Shown piece after piece: positions 8,445-16,799 of a stretch of DNA of 64,000 nucleotides. The stretch comes from Candidatus Zhuqueibacterota bacterium. Lineage in GTDB: Bacteria; Zhuqueibacterota; Zhuqueibacteria; Zhuqueibacterales; Zhuqueibacteraceae. The translations under genes were made by a program, and so were the position numbers. Position 1 is the stretch's first letter. Each line of letters opens with the position of its first letter. Under the pieces are notes generated by a model. That model was not told where the DNA came from and searched no databases. It saw only the letters and a program-made list of their open reading frames with translations. The stretch covers positions 1 through 64,000 of the forward strand of contig JAKEEU010000065.1 of NCBI GenBank assembly GCA_022616415.1, given 5' to 3'.

Positions 8445-8528
8445 GCCGAAGTGGTGAAACTGGTAGACGCGCTGCGTTCAGGGCGCAGTGGGCGTATGCC
8501 CGTGGGGGTTCGAATCCCCCCTTCGGCA
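8445..8528 (+). tRNA. tRNA-Leu (anticodon CAG)
   Basis: Acceptor arm GCCGAAG (8445-8451) pairs with CTTCGGC (8521-8527) and is followed by the discriminator A. The anticodon arm is CTGCG-TTCAGGG-CGCAG, giving anticodon CAG. A long variable arm (GTGGGCGTATGCCCGT) is typical of class II tRNA-Leu, and the T arm GGGGG-TTCGAAT-CCCCC is complete. CCA is not fully encoded (A-C-A-G follows). Confidence 0.97.
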
Positions 8529-8533
8529 CAGAG

Positions 8534-8561
8534 GCCAGAATTGCAAGATTCTGGCTTTTTT
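8534..8561 (+). terminator. Rho-independent terminator after tRNA-Leu
   Basis: GCCAGAAT (8534-8541) and ATTCTGGC (8548-8555) form a perfect 8-bp stem with a short loop and are followed by TTTTTTA, six bases after the tRNA end. Confidence 0.85.
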
Positions 8562-8695
8562 ATTGGCCGGAAAGCGCTTGATTTTGTTGCCAATAAATCC
8601 TATTTTGGTGTTGTACAAAATTTTTCGTGCTTGATTATCCGGGCGTTTTGGCCAATCCCTACGGGCGTAGCCAGAGACCCAATATCAATATCAGC

Positions 8696-9169
8696 ATGGC
8701 GAAGCCAGAGCAAAAAAATCAGATCGCGCAAAATCGCAAAGCCCGGCACAATTACGAGATTTTGGAAACGTATGAAACCGGCATCGCTCTCGCCGGAACC
8801 GAGGTAAAGAGCCTGCGCGAGGGACGTGCGAATTTCAAAGATTCGTATGCCGACGTCCGCAACGAGGAGGTGTGGCTGCACGGCATGCACATCAGCCCGT
8901 ATTCACACGGCAATATCAACAATCACGACCCGGAGCGCGACCGCAAGCTGCTGCTGCACCGCAACGAGATTCGCCGGCTCATCGGCAAAACCAAAGAAAC
9001 CGGCTTGACCCTCGTGCCGTTGCAGCTTTATTTCAAGCGCGGCAAAGTCAAAGTCGAGCTGGGGTTGGCAAAGGGCAAGAAACAATACGACAAACGCGAG
9101 GCCATTGCAAAGAGAGATGCCGAGCGCGAAACCAAACGCCAGTTCAGAGCACGGCGCATGTCGATCTAG
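8696..9169 (+). CDS. smpB: SsrA-binding protein SmpB
   Basis: 157 residues, the normal size. SmpB binds tmRNA and delivers it to stalled ribosomes for trans-translation. Clear family segments: [52 protein letters not shown], the basic [12 protein letters not shown] and [19 protein letters not shown], and a basic tail ending [10 protein letters not shown]. Start ATG 8696 matches the family; the in-frame extension to 8627 reads noncoding. Confidence 0.97.
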   Translation: MAKPEQKNQIAQNRKARHNYEILETYETGIALAGTEVKSLREGRANFKDSYADVRNEEVWLHGMHISPYSHGNINNHDPERDRKLLLHRNEIRRLIGKTKETGLTLVPLQLYFKRGKVKVELGLAKGKKQYDKREAIAKRDAERETKRQFRARRMSI

Positions 9170-9249
9170 TTTAACGTTATGATAATTCCGCACGCTGAAC
9201 GAGCGGTCGTGGACATTCGCATCCGTTATAAACAACGAGGAGGTGTTAA

Positions 9250-9495
9250 ATGTCTAATACCATCAAATTACTCGACGTGGTCGCGCTAACGACCGACCTG
9301 CCTGAATATAACTTATGGCGCGGACAAGTCGGCACTGTGGTGGAAATCCTTGCGGGCGGTAAAGCTTTTGAAGTCGAATTTAACGACCGGGACGGGCGCA
9401 CCTACGAATCTTTGGGTTTACGTCCCGATCAGATCATGGTATTGCGTTATGAACCGATGAGTGCGCATCCGATTTCTAAAGCGGTGCCAGCTTAA
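9250..9495 (+). CDS. DUF4926-type small protein
   Basis: 81 residues preceded by a very strong ribosome-binding site (GAGGAGGTG, 7 bases before ATG). The sequence KLLDVVALTTDLPEYNLWRG then GQVGTVVEIL, FEVEFNDRDGRTYESLGL and L-R-P-D-Q-I-M-V-L is the DUF4926 pattern, a small SH3-like beta-barrel. Members are often found beside DUF6883-like small proteins in presumed toxin-antitoxin or stress pairs, but no such partner is adjacent here. Function unknown. Confidence 0.8.
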   Translation: MSNTIKLLDVVALTTDLPEYNLWRGQVGTVVEILAGGKAFEVEFNDRDGRTYESLGLRPDQIMVLRYEPMSAHPISKAVPA

Positions 9496-9542
9496 AGATG
9501 AAATCTTTCATCCACGCTGTATAGCTAATTTTTGAAAAACTT

Positions 9543-10778
9543 ATGCCAAACGTCTACGACGAACTTTTTGAGCGCGGCTTCATTGAACAAGTGTCCAACG
9601 AAGCCGTGCTGCGCAAAAAACTTTCCGAAGAGAAGCTGACCTGCTACATCGGCTTTGATCCGACCGCCGACAGCTTGCACGCCGGCAGCATGGTGCCGAT
9701 CATGGCGCTTGCCCACATGCAACGCTTCGGCCACAAGCCGATTGCGATTGTCGGCGGCGGCACCACGATGGTCGGCGACCCCAGCGGCAGAACCGAGATG
9801 CGGAAGATGCTCACGCGCGAGCAGATCATCGCCAACGGCGAAAAAATCAAACAACAGCTCGCGCGCTTTTTGGATTTTGAAACCGGCCAGGCGATTTTTA
9901 TTGACAATGCCGACTGGCTGCTCGATTTGAACTACATCGACTTTTTGCGCGACATCGGAAAACATTTCAGCGTCAATCGCATGTTGGCCGCGGAAGCTTA
10001 CAAAATCCGCTTGGAGGCCGGACTTTCTTTTATCGAATTCAATTATCAAGTTTTGCAGGCGTATGATTACTTGACATTATTTCGCCGCTATGGCTGCACG
10101 CTGCAAATGGGCGGCAACGACCAGTGGGGCAACATTTTGGCGGGAGTGGATTTGATCCGGCGCATTGAAGGCGCCGAGGTCGAAGCCATCACTTTTCCGT
10201 TGCTGACCACGGCCAACGGCCAGAAAATGGGCAAGACCGCGGCCGGCGCCGTTTGGCTCGATGCAGAGAAATTGTCGTCTTACGATTTTTATCAATACTG
10301 GGTGAATGTGGACGACCGTGACGTCGGGCGATTTCTGCGGTATTTCACTTTCCTTTCACTCGAAGAGATTAAAAAATTGGAATCGTTGCAAGGCGCGGAT
10401 TTGCGCCAAGCCAAAGCAATCTTAGCCTACGAAGTGACGAAGAACGTGCATGGCAAAGCGGCGGCGCAACAAGCGCGAGCGGCGACGCAAGCTTTATTTG
10501 GCCACGGCGCTTCTTCAGAAGCCGTCCCGCAAATTGAGCTGCCGGCGAAAAGCTTTCGGCAAGGCATGGGCGTCATCGATCTGTTTGTTGCCGCCGGGCT
10601 CGCCAGCTCCAAAAGCGAAGCGCGGCGTTTGATTGCACAAGGCGGGGCTTATGTGCAAGGCCGGCGCATCGACTCGATTGAAGAAAAAATCGGCTTGAGT
10701 GATTTTCAAGAGGGGGCGATTTTGTTGCGCGCCGGCAAGAAGCGGTATCAAAAAGTCATTCTTGCAGAGGGCGATTAA
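9543..10778 (+). CDS. tyrS: tyrosyl-tRNA synthetase
   Basis: Class I synthetase of 411 residues charging tRNA-Tyr. The Rossmann domain shows Y-I-G-F-D-P-T-A-D-S-L-H-A-G (HIGH-like motif as L-H-A-G, residues about 35-48), GGGTTMVGDPSGR, the tyrosine-binding Y-Q-x-x-Q-A-Y-D, QMGGNDQWGNI near 195, and KMGKT near 230 as the KMSKS variant. The C-terminal 60 residues form an S4 RNA-binding domain (SSKSEARRLIAQGGAYV). Cytoplasmic; the form with L-H-A-G and K-M-G-K-T is the usual bacterial TyrRS type 1. Confidence 0.97.
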   Translation: MPNVYDELFERGFIEQVSNEAVLRKKLSEEKLTCYIGFDPTADSLHAGSMVPIMALAHMQRFGHKPIAIVGGGTTMVGDPSGRTEMRKMLTREQIIANGEKIKQQLARFLDFETGQAIFIDNADWLLDLNYIDFLRDIGKHFSVNRMLAAEAYKIRLEAGLSFIEFNYQVLQAYDYLTLFRRYGCTLQMGGNDQWGNILAGVDLIRRIEGAEVEAITFPLLTTANGQKMGKTAAGAVWLDAEKLSSYDFYQYWVNVDDRDVGRFLRYFTFLSLEEIKKLESLQGADLRQAKAILAYEVTKNVHGKAAAQQARAATQALFGHGASSEAVPQIELPAKSFRQGMGVIDLFVAAGLASSKSEARRLIAQGGAYVQGRRIDSIEEKIGLSDFQEGAILLRAGKKRYQKVILAEGD

Positions 10779-10846
10779 TTTGATGCGGTTACCCAACGGC
10801 GAGCTTATGAGTGCATGAGCGCAAAGCTAAGCGCGAGAGGACGATT

Positions 10847-11266
10847 TTATTCCCCGATAATCTTCACGATCACTCTCTTCTTCCGCCGGCCGTCGAACTC
10901 ACCATAAAAAATCTGCTCCCACGGGCCAAAATCGAGTTTGCCGTTGGTAATCGCCACCACCACTTCGCGGCCCATGACCTGGCGCTTGAGATGCGCATCG
11001 GCGTTGTCCTCGCCGGTGCGGTTGTGGCGATATTGGGAAGTCGGCTCGTGCGGCGCGAGTCCTTCGAGCCAATCATCATAATCCTGCAGCAGGCCGGACT
11101 CATTGTCGTTGATAAAAACCGAAGCCGTGATGTGCATCGCCGCCACCAAAACAAGGCCTTCCTTAACCCCGCTCTTTTTCACCAATTCTTCAATTTTGCC
11201 GGTGATGTTGATATAATCACGCCGATTTGGCGTGTTGAACCAGAGATATTCGGTTAAGGTTTTCAT
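10847..11266 (-). CDS. yjbQ: YjbQ family protein (UPF0047)
   Basis: 139 residues from the ATG at 11264-11266 (reverse strand), which has GGAGAATCC just upstream; a longer open frame exists but reads through repeat DNA. Family segments: [48 protein letters not shown] and [19 protein letters not shown]. The conserved His and Asp/Glu residues are present. YjbQ of E. coli shows a weak thiamine-phosphate synthase activity; the true role is unsettled. It is followed on the same strand by nothing close; the upstream gap holds a repeat block. Confidence 0.93.
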   Translation of the reverse strand: MKTLTEYLWFNTPNRRDYINITGKIEELVKKSGVKEGLVLVAAMHITASVFINDNESGLLQDYDDWLEGLAPHEPTSQYRHNRTGEDNADAHLKRQVMGREVVVAITNGKLDFGPWEQIFYGEFDGRRKKRVIVKIIGE

Positions 11267-11282
11267 GACGGGATTCTCCTGA

Positions 11283-11410
11283 AACGTAATTCGTAAAACG
11301 TAATGCGTATTGCGCAATACGTAATGCCCCCCATCACTCCAATACTCCATTATTCCATTACTCCATCGATCCATTACCCCCATCAATCCAATACTCCATC
11401 ACTCCAACAC
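11283..11410. repeat. short-word repeat block (CGTAAT and ACTCCAT families)
   Basis: Left part (about 11285-11327) is made of the words CGTAATTCGTAAAACGTAAT and GCGTATTGCGCAATACG, an inverted arrangement. Right part (about 11333-11410) is a run of imperfect 8-10-base units such as ACTCCAAT, ACTCCATT, CTCCATCG, ATCCATTAC. The same two word families recur at 29.1 kb and between the permease genes at 53.6 and 58.8 kb. Confidence 0.8.
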
Positions 11411-11418
11411 TCCGCTTT

Positions 11419-11745
11419 TTATAACTCCGCCCACTTCCCCTCGCCCTCCCAAACGCGAATCGTAAATGGAAATTCCCATTTCTCGCGAAAGCGCTTTTGA
11501 AGCATCTCGCAAATATTTTCCACCGAAGGATATTCGAGAAAATCATTCAGCGAGCGGTGATCGTACTCGGTAAGCACTTCGCGGATGATCAGCTTCATCT
11601 TGTCAAAATCGAGAATCATGCCGGTCTTGTTCTCGCCCTCGATGATCACTTCGACTTTGTAAGTATGGCCGTGCAGCACGCCGCACTTCCGGTGTCCCGG
11701 CAGAAAATGCGCGCAGTCTATATGTTCGATGTATCCGAGCTTCAT
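11419..11745 (-). CDS. queD: QueD / 6-pyruvoyl-tetrahydropterin synthase family protein
   Basis: 108 residues from the ATG at 11743-11745, chosen because AAGGAGG lies 6 bases upstream. Zinc and catalytic residues of the family are visible: the first His in AHFLPGH, then K-C-G-V-L-H-G-H with catalytic Cys and the two zinc His. The later D-F-D-K-M-K, D-H-R-S-L-N-D and P-S-V-E-N-I-C motifs fit, and W-E-G near the end carries the substrate Glu. It likely makes 6-carboxy-5,6,7,8-tetrahydropterin for queuosine-type deazaguanine synthesis. It is shorter than E. coli QueD by about a dozen residues, but all key residues are kept. No other que genes are nearby. Confidence 0.88.
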   Translation of the reverse strand: MKLGYIEHIDCAHFLPGHRKCGVLHGHTYKVEVIIEGENKTGMILDFDKMKLIIREVLTEYDHRSLNDFLEYPSVENICEMLQKRFREKWEFPFTIRVWEGEGKWAEL

Positions 11746-11843
11746 CAACAACCTCCTTGTGATAGCTACATTTTGGCCGTCGTGTTTCCCTTAATCGAGA
11801 ATAGCACTGAGATTTTGTGCTCGTAAAATTCTCATTTTTTGCC

Positions 11844-12287
11844 TCACGCCATCTCCTGTATTTTCCTTTTGACGCGCATCGGCGTGGAGATTTTCTTGAA
11901 TACCACCTCGGCTTCGGGGCTGGCGGCGCTGCTGAATTCGACGTCGCCAATAAACAAAAGGCGCTGAAAAAGTGACTGTTTGACATTAATGCTGCGCACG
12001 TCTTCAACCCGAATCGAGCTTACCTCTCTCGCAATGATGCCGTGGCGGCTTTCGATGCTGGAACCATCGACGGTGAAAAGATACGAAAAATGGCGATAAA
12101 TCATGATCAAGCAAACGATGAGAAAAGGCACGCCCAGCATGGCGAGACCGGGATTCAGAGCGAGATGCCAATCCGTGCCGGCGCGCAGCGATTCAATGAC
12201 CGGCAAAAGGGGGATGAGCAACAGGACAATTGCCAGAATCATCAAAAACCACTGGCTGCGCCAGGCCGGCCTGAGGGTGTATTTCAT
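11844..12287 (-). CDS. membrane protein with bacterial PH domain
   Basis: 147 residues. Two hydrophobic segments (about residues 12-32 and 48-66) are followed by a bPH_2-type domain: L-F-T-V-D-G-S-S-I-E-S-R-H-G-I-I-A-R-E, then I-R-V-E-D-V-R-S-I-N-V-K-Q-S-L-F-Q-R-L-L-F-I-G-D-V-E-F-S-S-A-A. This is the YdbS/YdbT-like arrangement, inner membrane with the PH domain in the cytoplasm. Function unknown. Confidence 0.82.
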   Translation of the reverse strand: MKYTLRPAWRSQWFLMILAIVLLLIPLLPVIESLRAGTDWHLALNPGLAMLGVPFLIVCLIMIYRHFSYLFTVDGSSIESRHGIIAREVSSIRVEDVRSINVKQSLFQRLLFIGDVEFSSAASPEAEVVFKKISTPMRVKRKIQEMA

Positions 12288-12324
12288 GTCACGCTCCCGG
12301 GCAAGGATGTTAAAAAATCCAATT

Positions 12325-12352
12325 TGTCATTCCGAGCGCGAGCGAGGAATCT
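12325..12352. repeat. short palindrome of the TGTCATTCC...GGAATCT type
   Basis: TGTCATTCCGAG-CGCGAG-CGAGGAATCT is a short palindromic element of a kind scattered in many bacterial intergenic regions; it shares its ends (TGTCATTC, GAATC) with the longer elements at 5.7 and 15.9 kb. The rest of the gap to the next gene (to 12497) shows nothing else. Confidence 0.6.
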
Positions 12353-12497
12353 ATTGCGCTAAAATGGATAAATCGGCACTTATATAATTTATGAACCTCG
12401 TGACAAAAAATCAAGTTGCGATTGGCGTAAAAGTTGTGTTTTTTTAAAAACGAAGTTTTGCACGCCGAAGCAATTTATGCAAATTTGCGGAGTTATC

Positions 12498-14504
12498 ATG
12501 CACGACTTTTCTTTGCTTTACGAGCTTTTCGTCGTCTTTTGCATCGCCACCTTGGTGGTGCTGATTTTTCAGCGGCTCAAATTACCCCACATTATCGGCT
12601 TCTTGGTGTGCGGCGTTGCCGCCGGCCCGCACGGATTGAATCTCATCACGCGCGTTGAAGGCGTCAACGTGCTGGCCGAGATCGGCGTGGTTTTGCTGCT
12701 CTTCACAATTGGCCTGGAATTTTCGCTGGCCGAGCTGCGCCGCATCAAGCGCTACGTGGTGGTGGGCGGCTTGCTGCAGGTTGTCAGCGCCGTCGCTTTT
12801 GCCACGCTCGTTGCGGCGCTGTTGGGCATGAGCTGGCCGCGCGCCTTTTTTCTCGGCCAAATTTTTGCGCTCTCCAGTACTGCTATCGTCTTGAGCGTCT
12901 TGGCCAATCGCGGCGAAGTGGACACGCCGCACGGCCACATGATACTCGGCATTCTGCTGTTTCAAGACCTGTGCATCGTGCCGATGATGCTCATTACGCC
13001 GTTGTTGAACACTGCCGGCGGATTCCAGCTTCTGCCGGTCGTGCTCTCGTTGGGCAAAGCCACGTTGCTCATCGGCGCGGTTTTGCTCTTGTCGGTTTTT
13101 ATCGTTCCCAAAGTTCTCGACGTGATTGTTCGCGTGCGCCTGCGGGAGATTTTGGTGCTCGGCGTGGTGGTCATCTGCATCGGTACCGCCTGGCTCACCT
13201 CGTCGCTTGGATTGTCTTTGGCCTTGGGCGCGTTCATTGCCGGCCTCGCCATCTCCGAGTCGCCTTACAGCCACCAGGTCTTTGCCGAGGTTCTTCCCTT
13301 CAAAGATGTCTTCAACAGCCTTTTCTTTATCTCGATCGGCATGCTGCTCGATCTGCGGTTTCTCTTGGATCACCTGCCTTTGCTTCTCCTCTTTGTCTTG
13401 TGCACGCTGTTGGCCAAAACTATTTTGGGTGGACTGGTTATCAAATTGCTTTCCGGTTCGACGCGTTTGGCCTTGCTGGTGGGATTGGCGGTCTCCCAAA
13501 TCGGCGAGTTTTCATTTGTCCTGGCGAAATTCGGACTGAGTTTTCAGTTGCTCGATACGAACATGTATCAGGGCTTCTTGGCCACGACGGTGTTGACGAT
13601 GACTGCCGCGCCTTTTTTGATGGCGGTCGCGCCCAATCTTGCGAGATGCGTGCCCGAGCGCTTAGAGAGCAAATTGGCTGCACAGCAAGAGAGCGCGGCA
13701 GGAAAAAATTTGGCGGATTTGCGGGATCACACCATCATCGTCGGTTTTGGCTTGAACGGCCGTTATCTGGCGCGGGTTTTGAAAGAGAGCAGCATTCCGT
13801 ATTGCATTTTGGAGATGAACCCCCAAACCGTGCGCGACGCGCAGAGAGACGGTGAGCCGATCGGCTTCGGCGACGCCGCGAGATTGGAAATTTTGCGGCT
13901 GGTGAATTTCAGCGCGGCGCGCATTCTCGTGATCACCGCGGATGACGCCGTGATCGGCCGCCGCATCGTTGCCGTGGCGCGGCAGAATTGCAAAGGCCTT
14001 TATATCGTTGCGCGGACGAAGTTCGCCGCTCACGTTGCCGGGCTTTATGCGCTCGGCGCCAATCAAGTGATTGCCGAAGAGTTTGAAACCGCCACGGAGA
14101 TTTTCGCCCGCGTGTTGGCGGAATACGACATGCCGCGCAATGTTATCGACGCGTATATCGAAACCATTCGCCGCGAAGGCTCGCCCATGCTGCGCAAGCC
14201 CGAGCTGCCGCCAGCCTCTGTGGAGCGGCTGCGGCAATTATTGGCCGGCAACATCGTGGAAAATTTTTTGCTCCTGGAAAATTCGCCGGCGGCGGGAAAG
14301 ACGCTGGCGCAGCTTGATTTGCGCAACCGCACCGGCGTTTCCATCATCGCCATCGTGCGCGACACCCAAACCACGGCCAATCCCCCGGCTGATTTCGTGC
14401 TGCAGCCCGGCGATTTGCTGGTGATGATGGGCATGCACCGTGGACTGGAAAATGCCGCGGAATTTTTGGTACCATCGCAGTCCGGCGAAAAAGTTTACTT
14501 TTGA
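12498..14504 (+). CDS. KefB-type cation:proton antiporter with RCK domains
   Basis: About 668 residues. Residues 1-380 form a CPA2 Na+/H+-exchanger membrane domain with about 12 segments; typical pieces are LKLPHIIGFLVCGVAAGPHG, FTIGLEFSLAELRRI, GQIFALSSTAIVLSVL, SLALGAFIAGLAISESPYSH and VSQIGEFSFVLAKFGL. Residues about 405-530 are an RCK-N (TrkA-N) Rossmann domain beginning H-T-I-I-V-G-F-G-L-N-G-R with D/E binding at the strand end (ILEMNPQT). A TrkA-C domain ends the protein. It probably exchanges K+ or Na+ for H+ under nucleotide control. ATG 12498 has GGAG 6 bases upstream; an ATG at 12477 is also in frame. No KefF/KefG-type ancillary gene is adjacent. Confidence 0.94.
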   Translation: MHDFSLLYELFVVFCIATLVVLIFQRLKLPHIIGFLVCGVAAGPHGLNLITRVEGVNVLAEIGVVLLLFTIGLEFSLAELRRIKRYVVVGGLLQVVSAVAFATLVAALLGMSWPRAFFLGQIFALSSTAIVLSVLANRGEVDTPHGHMILGILLFQDLCIVPMMLITPLLNTAGGFQLLPVVLSLGKATLLIGAVLLLSVFIVPKVLDVIVRVRLREILVLGVVVICIGTAWLTSSLGLSLALGAFIAGLAISESPYSHQVFAEVLPFKDVFNSLFFISIGMLLDLRFLLDHLPLLLLFVLCTLLAKTILGGLVIKLLSGSTRLALLVGLAVSQIGEFSFVLAKFGLSFQLLDTNMYQGFLATTVLTMTAAPFLMAVAPNLARCVPERLESKLAAQQESAAGKNLADLRDHTIIVGFGLNGRYLARVLKESSIPYCILEMNPQTVRDAQRDGEPIGFGDAARLEILRLVNFSAARILVITADDAVIGRRIVAVARQNCKGLYIVARTKFAAHVAGLYALGANQVIAEEFETATEIFARVLAEYDMPRNVIDAYIETIRREGSPMLRKPELPPASVERLRQLLAGNIVENFLLLENSPAAGKTLAQLDLRNRTGVSIIAIVRDTQTTANPPADFVLQPGDLLVMMGMHRGLENAAEFLVPSQSGEKVYF

Positions 14505-14585
14505 GGTTTTGCTTGCATTTTTGGCTCCAGTCGTGTATGATATGATAATAAGGATGCGTTGTCGATTGATTCAGGAGAACCGATT

Positions 14586-15116
14586 ATGCGATCGTCTTTT
14601 TTATTGCTAATCCTGCTGGTGTCATTGACATGTTGGACTTGTCAAGCCAATCGAGAAAAAGATCAGCCGCAGGCGGCTGATTCGATTGGCGCGGCGAAAA
14701 TTTCAGCACAAGCAGGCGCAGTTGGTGGCGAGGTGGTGCGCGAACTCTCGGAGGCCGAGGCGGATACGCTTTTGCAGCTCGAGCAACAAATCATGCAACA
14801 GCCGGAGAACGAAGCGTTGCGGCGCGAGCTTGGCCGGCGCGCGATCGATGCCAATTCCGGCGTGATCTGGGCAGTGGGCAAGGGCCGCGTGAATCCGCAA
14901 GCTTCGTCCCCCAGCGTGGCGTTGAGCCAGGCGGAAATGGCCGCGACCCTCGATGCCAGCCGCTGGGCGGCCTATCTGCTCGAATGGCGGAAAACCGATT
15001 ACGCCACGAAATTCGGCTCGCTGCAAGCAAGCGTGCCCGGCGCGACGGTCGTTCGCAAAGCAACCAATGATTCACTTTGCGTGGTGCTCGCGCGCGTGCC
15101 TTTGCAGCGGGAGTAA
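14586..15116 (+). CDS. putative lipoprotein of unknown function
   Basis: 176 residues from ATG 14586, with CAGGAG 8 bases upstream. The N-terminus is R-S-S followed by a hydrophobic run and two candidate lipobox cysteines (L-T-C and C-W-T-C). The mature protein is charged: an acidic helix E-L-S-E-A-E-A-D-T-L-L-Q-L-E near residue 55, then R-R-E-L-G-R-R-A-I-D-A-N-S-G-V-I-W-A-V-G-K-G, which resembles a helical repeat. The C-terminal part has A-S-R-W-A-A-Y-L-L-E-W. Not recognised; envelope location is supported, function is not. Confidence 0.6.
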   Translation: MRSSFLLLILLVSLTCWTCQANREKDQPQAADSIGAAKISAQAGAVGGEVVRELSEAEADTLLQLEQQIMQQPENEALRRELGRRAIDANSGVIWAVGKGRVNPQASSPSVALSQAEMAATLDASRWAAYLLEWRKTDYATKFGSLQASVPGATVVRKATNDSLCVVLARVPLQRE

Positions 15117-15137
15117 AAATTATTGTTGGGTAAAAAT

Positions 15138-15893
15138 ATGCCGGATGATTATAGCATTCTTTCTGCTTTTTATGATGCGGTTTATGCCTTCCGCACGCAG
15201 GACATCGCCTTTTACGTTGCGATGGCGCGCGAAGGCAACGGCCCGATTCTCGAAGTGGGCTGTGGCACCGGCCGCATCACCTTGCCGTTGGCAGAAACCT
15301 CGCGCGAGATTCACGGCCTCGAAATCTCGCCGGCGATGTTGCAAATTCTCCGCAACAAGCTGGCCGGGCGTCCGGAGCTGGCGCTGCATCTTCATGAAGG
15401 CGACATGCGGGCTTTCGACCTCGGCAAGAAATTCGCGCAGGTGTTCGTGCCATTTCGCGCTTTTTTGCACAACGACACCATCGACGATCAGCTTGCGGCG
15501 CTGCGGTGTTTTCATCGCCATTTGCTTGCCGAGGGCAGATTGATTTTCGATATCTTTGCGCCCTCGTACCGCATGATGAGCAACGACAAAATCGGCGTCT
15601 CGCTGCCGGCGCAACATCTTGCCGACGGCCGGATCATCACGGTGATGGATCACGTGACGTATGTACACCAGGATCAACGCCTCGAGGTGGAGCGCCACCT
15701 CGATACGGTTTATCCCGACGGCACGTTGAAGCGCAGCATCGAGCATTTTCACCTGCGTTATATTTTTCGTTATGAAATGGAGCTGCTTCTGCGCCAATCC
15801 GGTTTTCGTTTGGAAGCGGTTTACGGTGACTTCGATCGCCGGCCGTATGATTATCACAGCGGCGAAATGATTTTTGTCGCGCGACCATTGTAG
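15138..15893 (+). CDS. class I SAM-dependent methyltransferase
   Basis: 251 residues from ATG 15138 (TTG 15123 is also in frame). Motif I is I-L-E-V-G-C-G-T-G-R-I-T-L-P-L-A near residue 40, followed by G-L-E-I-S-P-A-M-L as the acidic ribose-binding strand, H-E-G-D-M-R-A-F-D-L and the V-F-V-P-F-R-A-F-L-H-N strand. The C-terminal half is a beta-sheet (R-L-E-V-E-R-H-L-D-T-V-Y-P-D-G-T) ending with the family-like E-L-L-L-R-Q-S-G-F-R-L-E-A-V-Y-G-D-F-D-R. The substrate is unknown; this subtype is often called a UbiE/MenG-like or small-molecule methyltransferase. Confidence 0.88.
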   Translation: MPDDYSILSAFYDAVYAFRTQDIAFYVAMAREGNGPILEVGCGTGRITLPLAETSREIHGLEISPAMLQILRNKLAGRPELALHLHEGDMRAFDLGKKFAQVFVPFRAFLHNDTIDDQLAALRCFHRHLLAEGRLIFDIFAPSYRMMSNDKIGVSLPAQHLADGRIITVMDHVTYVHQDQRLEVERHLDTVYPDGTLKRSIEHFHLRYIFRYEMELLLRQSGFRLEAVYGDFDRRPYDYHSGEMIFVARPL

Positions 15894-15930
15894 CCCAGTC
15901 GGCTCGACTGGAAATCAATCTAAAATACAA

Positions 15931-16050
15931 TAACTATTCAGGCACAAAAAGAGGCTGTCATTCCGTAGGAATCTTTTTTCATTTCGAGCACTGTGCTTGT
16001 ACGAAAAAGGATTCTTCCAGAATGACATGCGAGTGGAGGCTGAGTAGTTA
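15931..16050. mobile_element. 120-bp MITE-like palindromic element
   Basis: Ends are TAACTATTCAG (15931-15941) and CTGAGTAGTTA (16040-16050), inverted with one mismatch. Inside lies a second inverted pair, TGTCATTC...GGAATC (from 15956) and GATTCTTCCAGAATGACA (to 16027), with T-rich and A-rich arms and a near-palindromic centre GAGCACTGTGCTTG. It has no ORF. A partial relative sits at 5731-5811 and a fragment AAGATTCTTTCAGAATGACA at 21120-21139. The structure suggests a non-autonomous element; target duplication could not be fixed by eye. Confidence 0.65.
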
Positions 16051-16088
16051 CAAAACACAAATCGTTTTGACAACAAAGGACGAAGGAT

Positions 16089-16430
16089 ATGACCTCTTTC
16101 AAAATTCTAACCAATCGCCTGCCGGTGAAATGGCAGAAAGATTTGCGTGAAACGCTCGGCGATGCCGCAGCACCGGCGCCGGCAGCTCCACCGGAAGCGC
16201 AGCCGGGCCAGGCCCCGGCTGAAATCGCCGTCAATGCCGAAAGCGCCCAAATCGTTGAAGAGCTGATGAAGTGGATTCAACGCATGAACCGCCAGGAGAA
16301 ATCCAGCAAGCAAGGGAAACAGTCGTTTCCGAATCAAGGCATCAGCCTGACGCTCGAGCGTTCGGACGGCACGCGCATTACGTTGACAGAACGCAACGCC
16401 GGCATGGTCAAACAATTTCTCGGCAGTTAG
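16089..16430 (+). CDS. hypothetical protein
   Basis: 113 residues, preceded by AAGGACGAAGG before ATG 16089. The middle is a linker rich in Ala and Pro (residues about 25-48). The ends are more ordered: a basic helix K-W-Q-K-D-L-R-E-T near 14-22 and a strand pair I-S-L-T-L-E-R-S-D-G-T-R-I-T-L-T-E near 84-100. No signal peptide or membrane segment. Not recognised. Confidence 0.5.
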   Translation: MTSFKILTNRLPVKWQKDLRETLGDAAAPAPAAPPEAQPGQAPAEIAVNAESAQIVEELMKWIQRMNRQEKSSKQGKQSFPNQGISLTLERSDGTRITLTERNAGMVKQFLGS

Positions 16431-16431
16431 C

Positions 16432-16480
16432 GTAACGCAGACTGCCAGTCTGCAAACGAACCAGGCTGACAACCTGGATA
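16432..16480. repeat. two small hairpins, one shared with 35.07 kb
   Basis: GTAACGCAGACTGCCAGTCT followed by GCAA is a near-perfect palindrome (arms GCAGACTG and CAGTCTGC). The same GTAACGCAGAC...GTCTGCAA frame occurs at 35073-35096 after the amylase gene. A second hairpin CCAGG...CCTGG follows at about 16462-16478. Confidence 0.6.
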
Positions 16481-16521
16481 AAATCTTCGCAGCCGCCCCT
16501 ATCATTAAAAGCGAGGTAAAT

Positions 16522-16797
16522 ATGCCACAAAGAAGGAATGGCCGTTTAAAAAACGGCCGCTTGAAAAAGCGAATCGAGATCGGCGAGCATCTCGTGCGCG
16601 ATCCCGAAATCTACCACGGCGAATTGACGTTTAAAGGAACACGCGTGCCGGTTAGCGTCGTGTTGGCTTACCTTGCCAAAGGCATATCGGTGGATGAGGT
16701 GCCTCAGCACTGGCCGGATGTTTCGCCTGATGCTGCTAAAGAAGCGCTTATGCTTGCCAGAGAAGCAATGTTGGAAAAGTATCAAAAGGCTGCTTAG
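16522..16797 (+). CDS. DUF433 antitoxin, copy 1
   Basis: 91 residues. The DUF433 winged-helix pattern is clear: L-V-R-D-P-E-I-Y-H-G-E-L-T-F-K-G-T-R-V-P-V, then V-L-A-Y-L-A-K-G-I-S-V-D-E-V, and A-L-M-L-A-R-E-A-M. The basic N-terminus (R-R-N-G-R-L-K-N-G-R-L-K-K-R) may contact DNA. ATG 16522 is preceded by AGCGAGGTAAAT. The PIN-like gene at 16800 starts 3 bases after its stop, the usual antitoxin-toxin order for this family. Confidence 0.88.
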   Translation: MPQRRNGRLKNGRLKKRIEIGEHLVRDPEIYHGELTFKGTRVPVSVVLAYLAKGISVDEVPQHWPDVSPDAAKEALMLAREAMLEKYQKAA

Positions 16798-16799
16798 GA

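Noticed and set aside
13126..13539. Long Trp- and Ser-rich frames inside the antiporter, and similar long frames opposite carB and the permeases
   Set aside because: GC-rich third positions keep shadow frames open; their composition is not protein-like and the main frames are well-known families.
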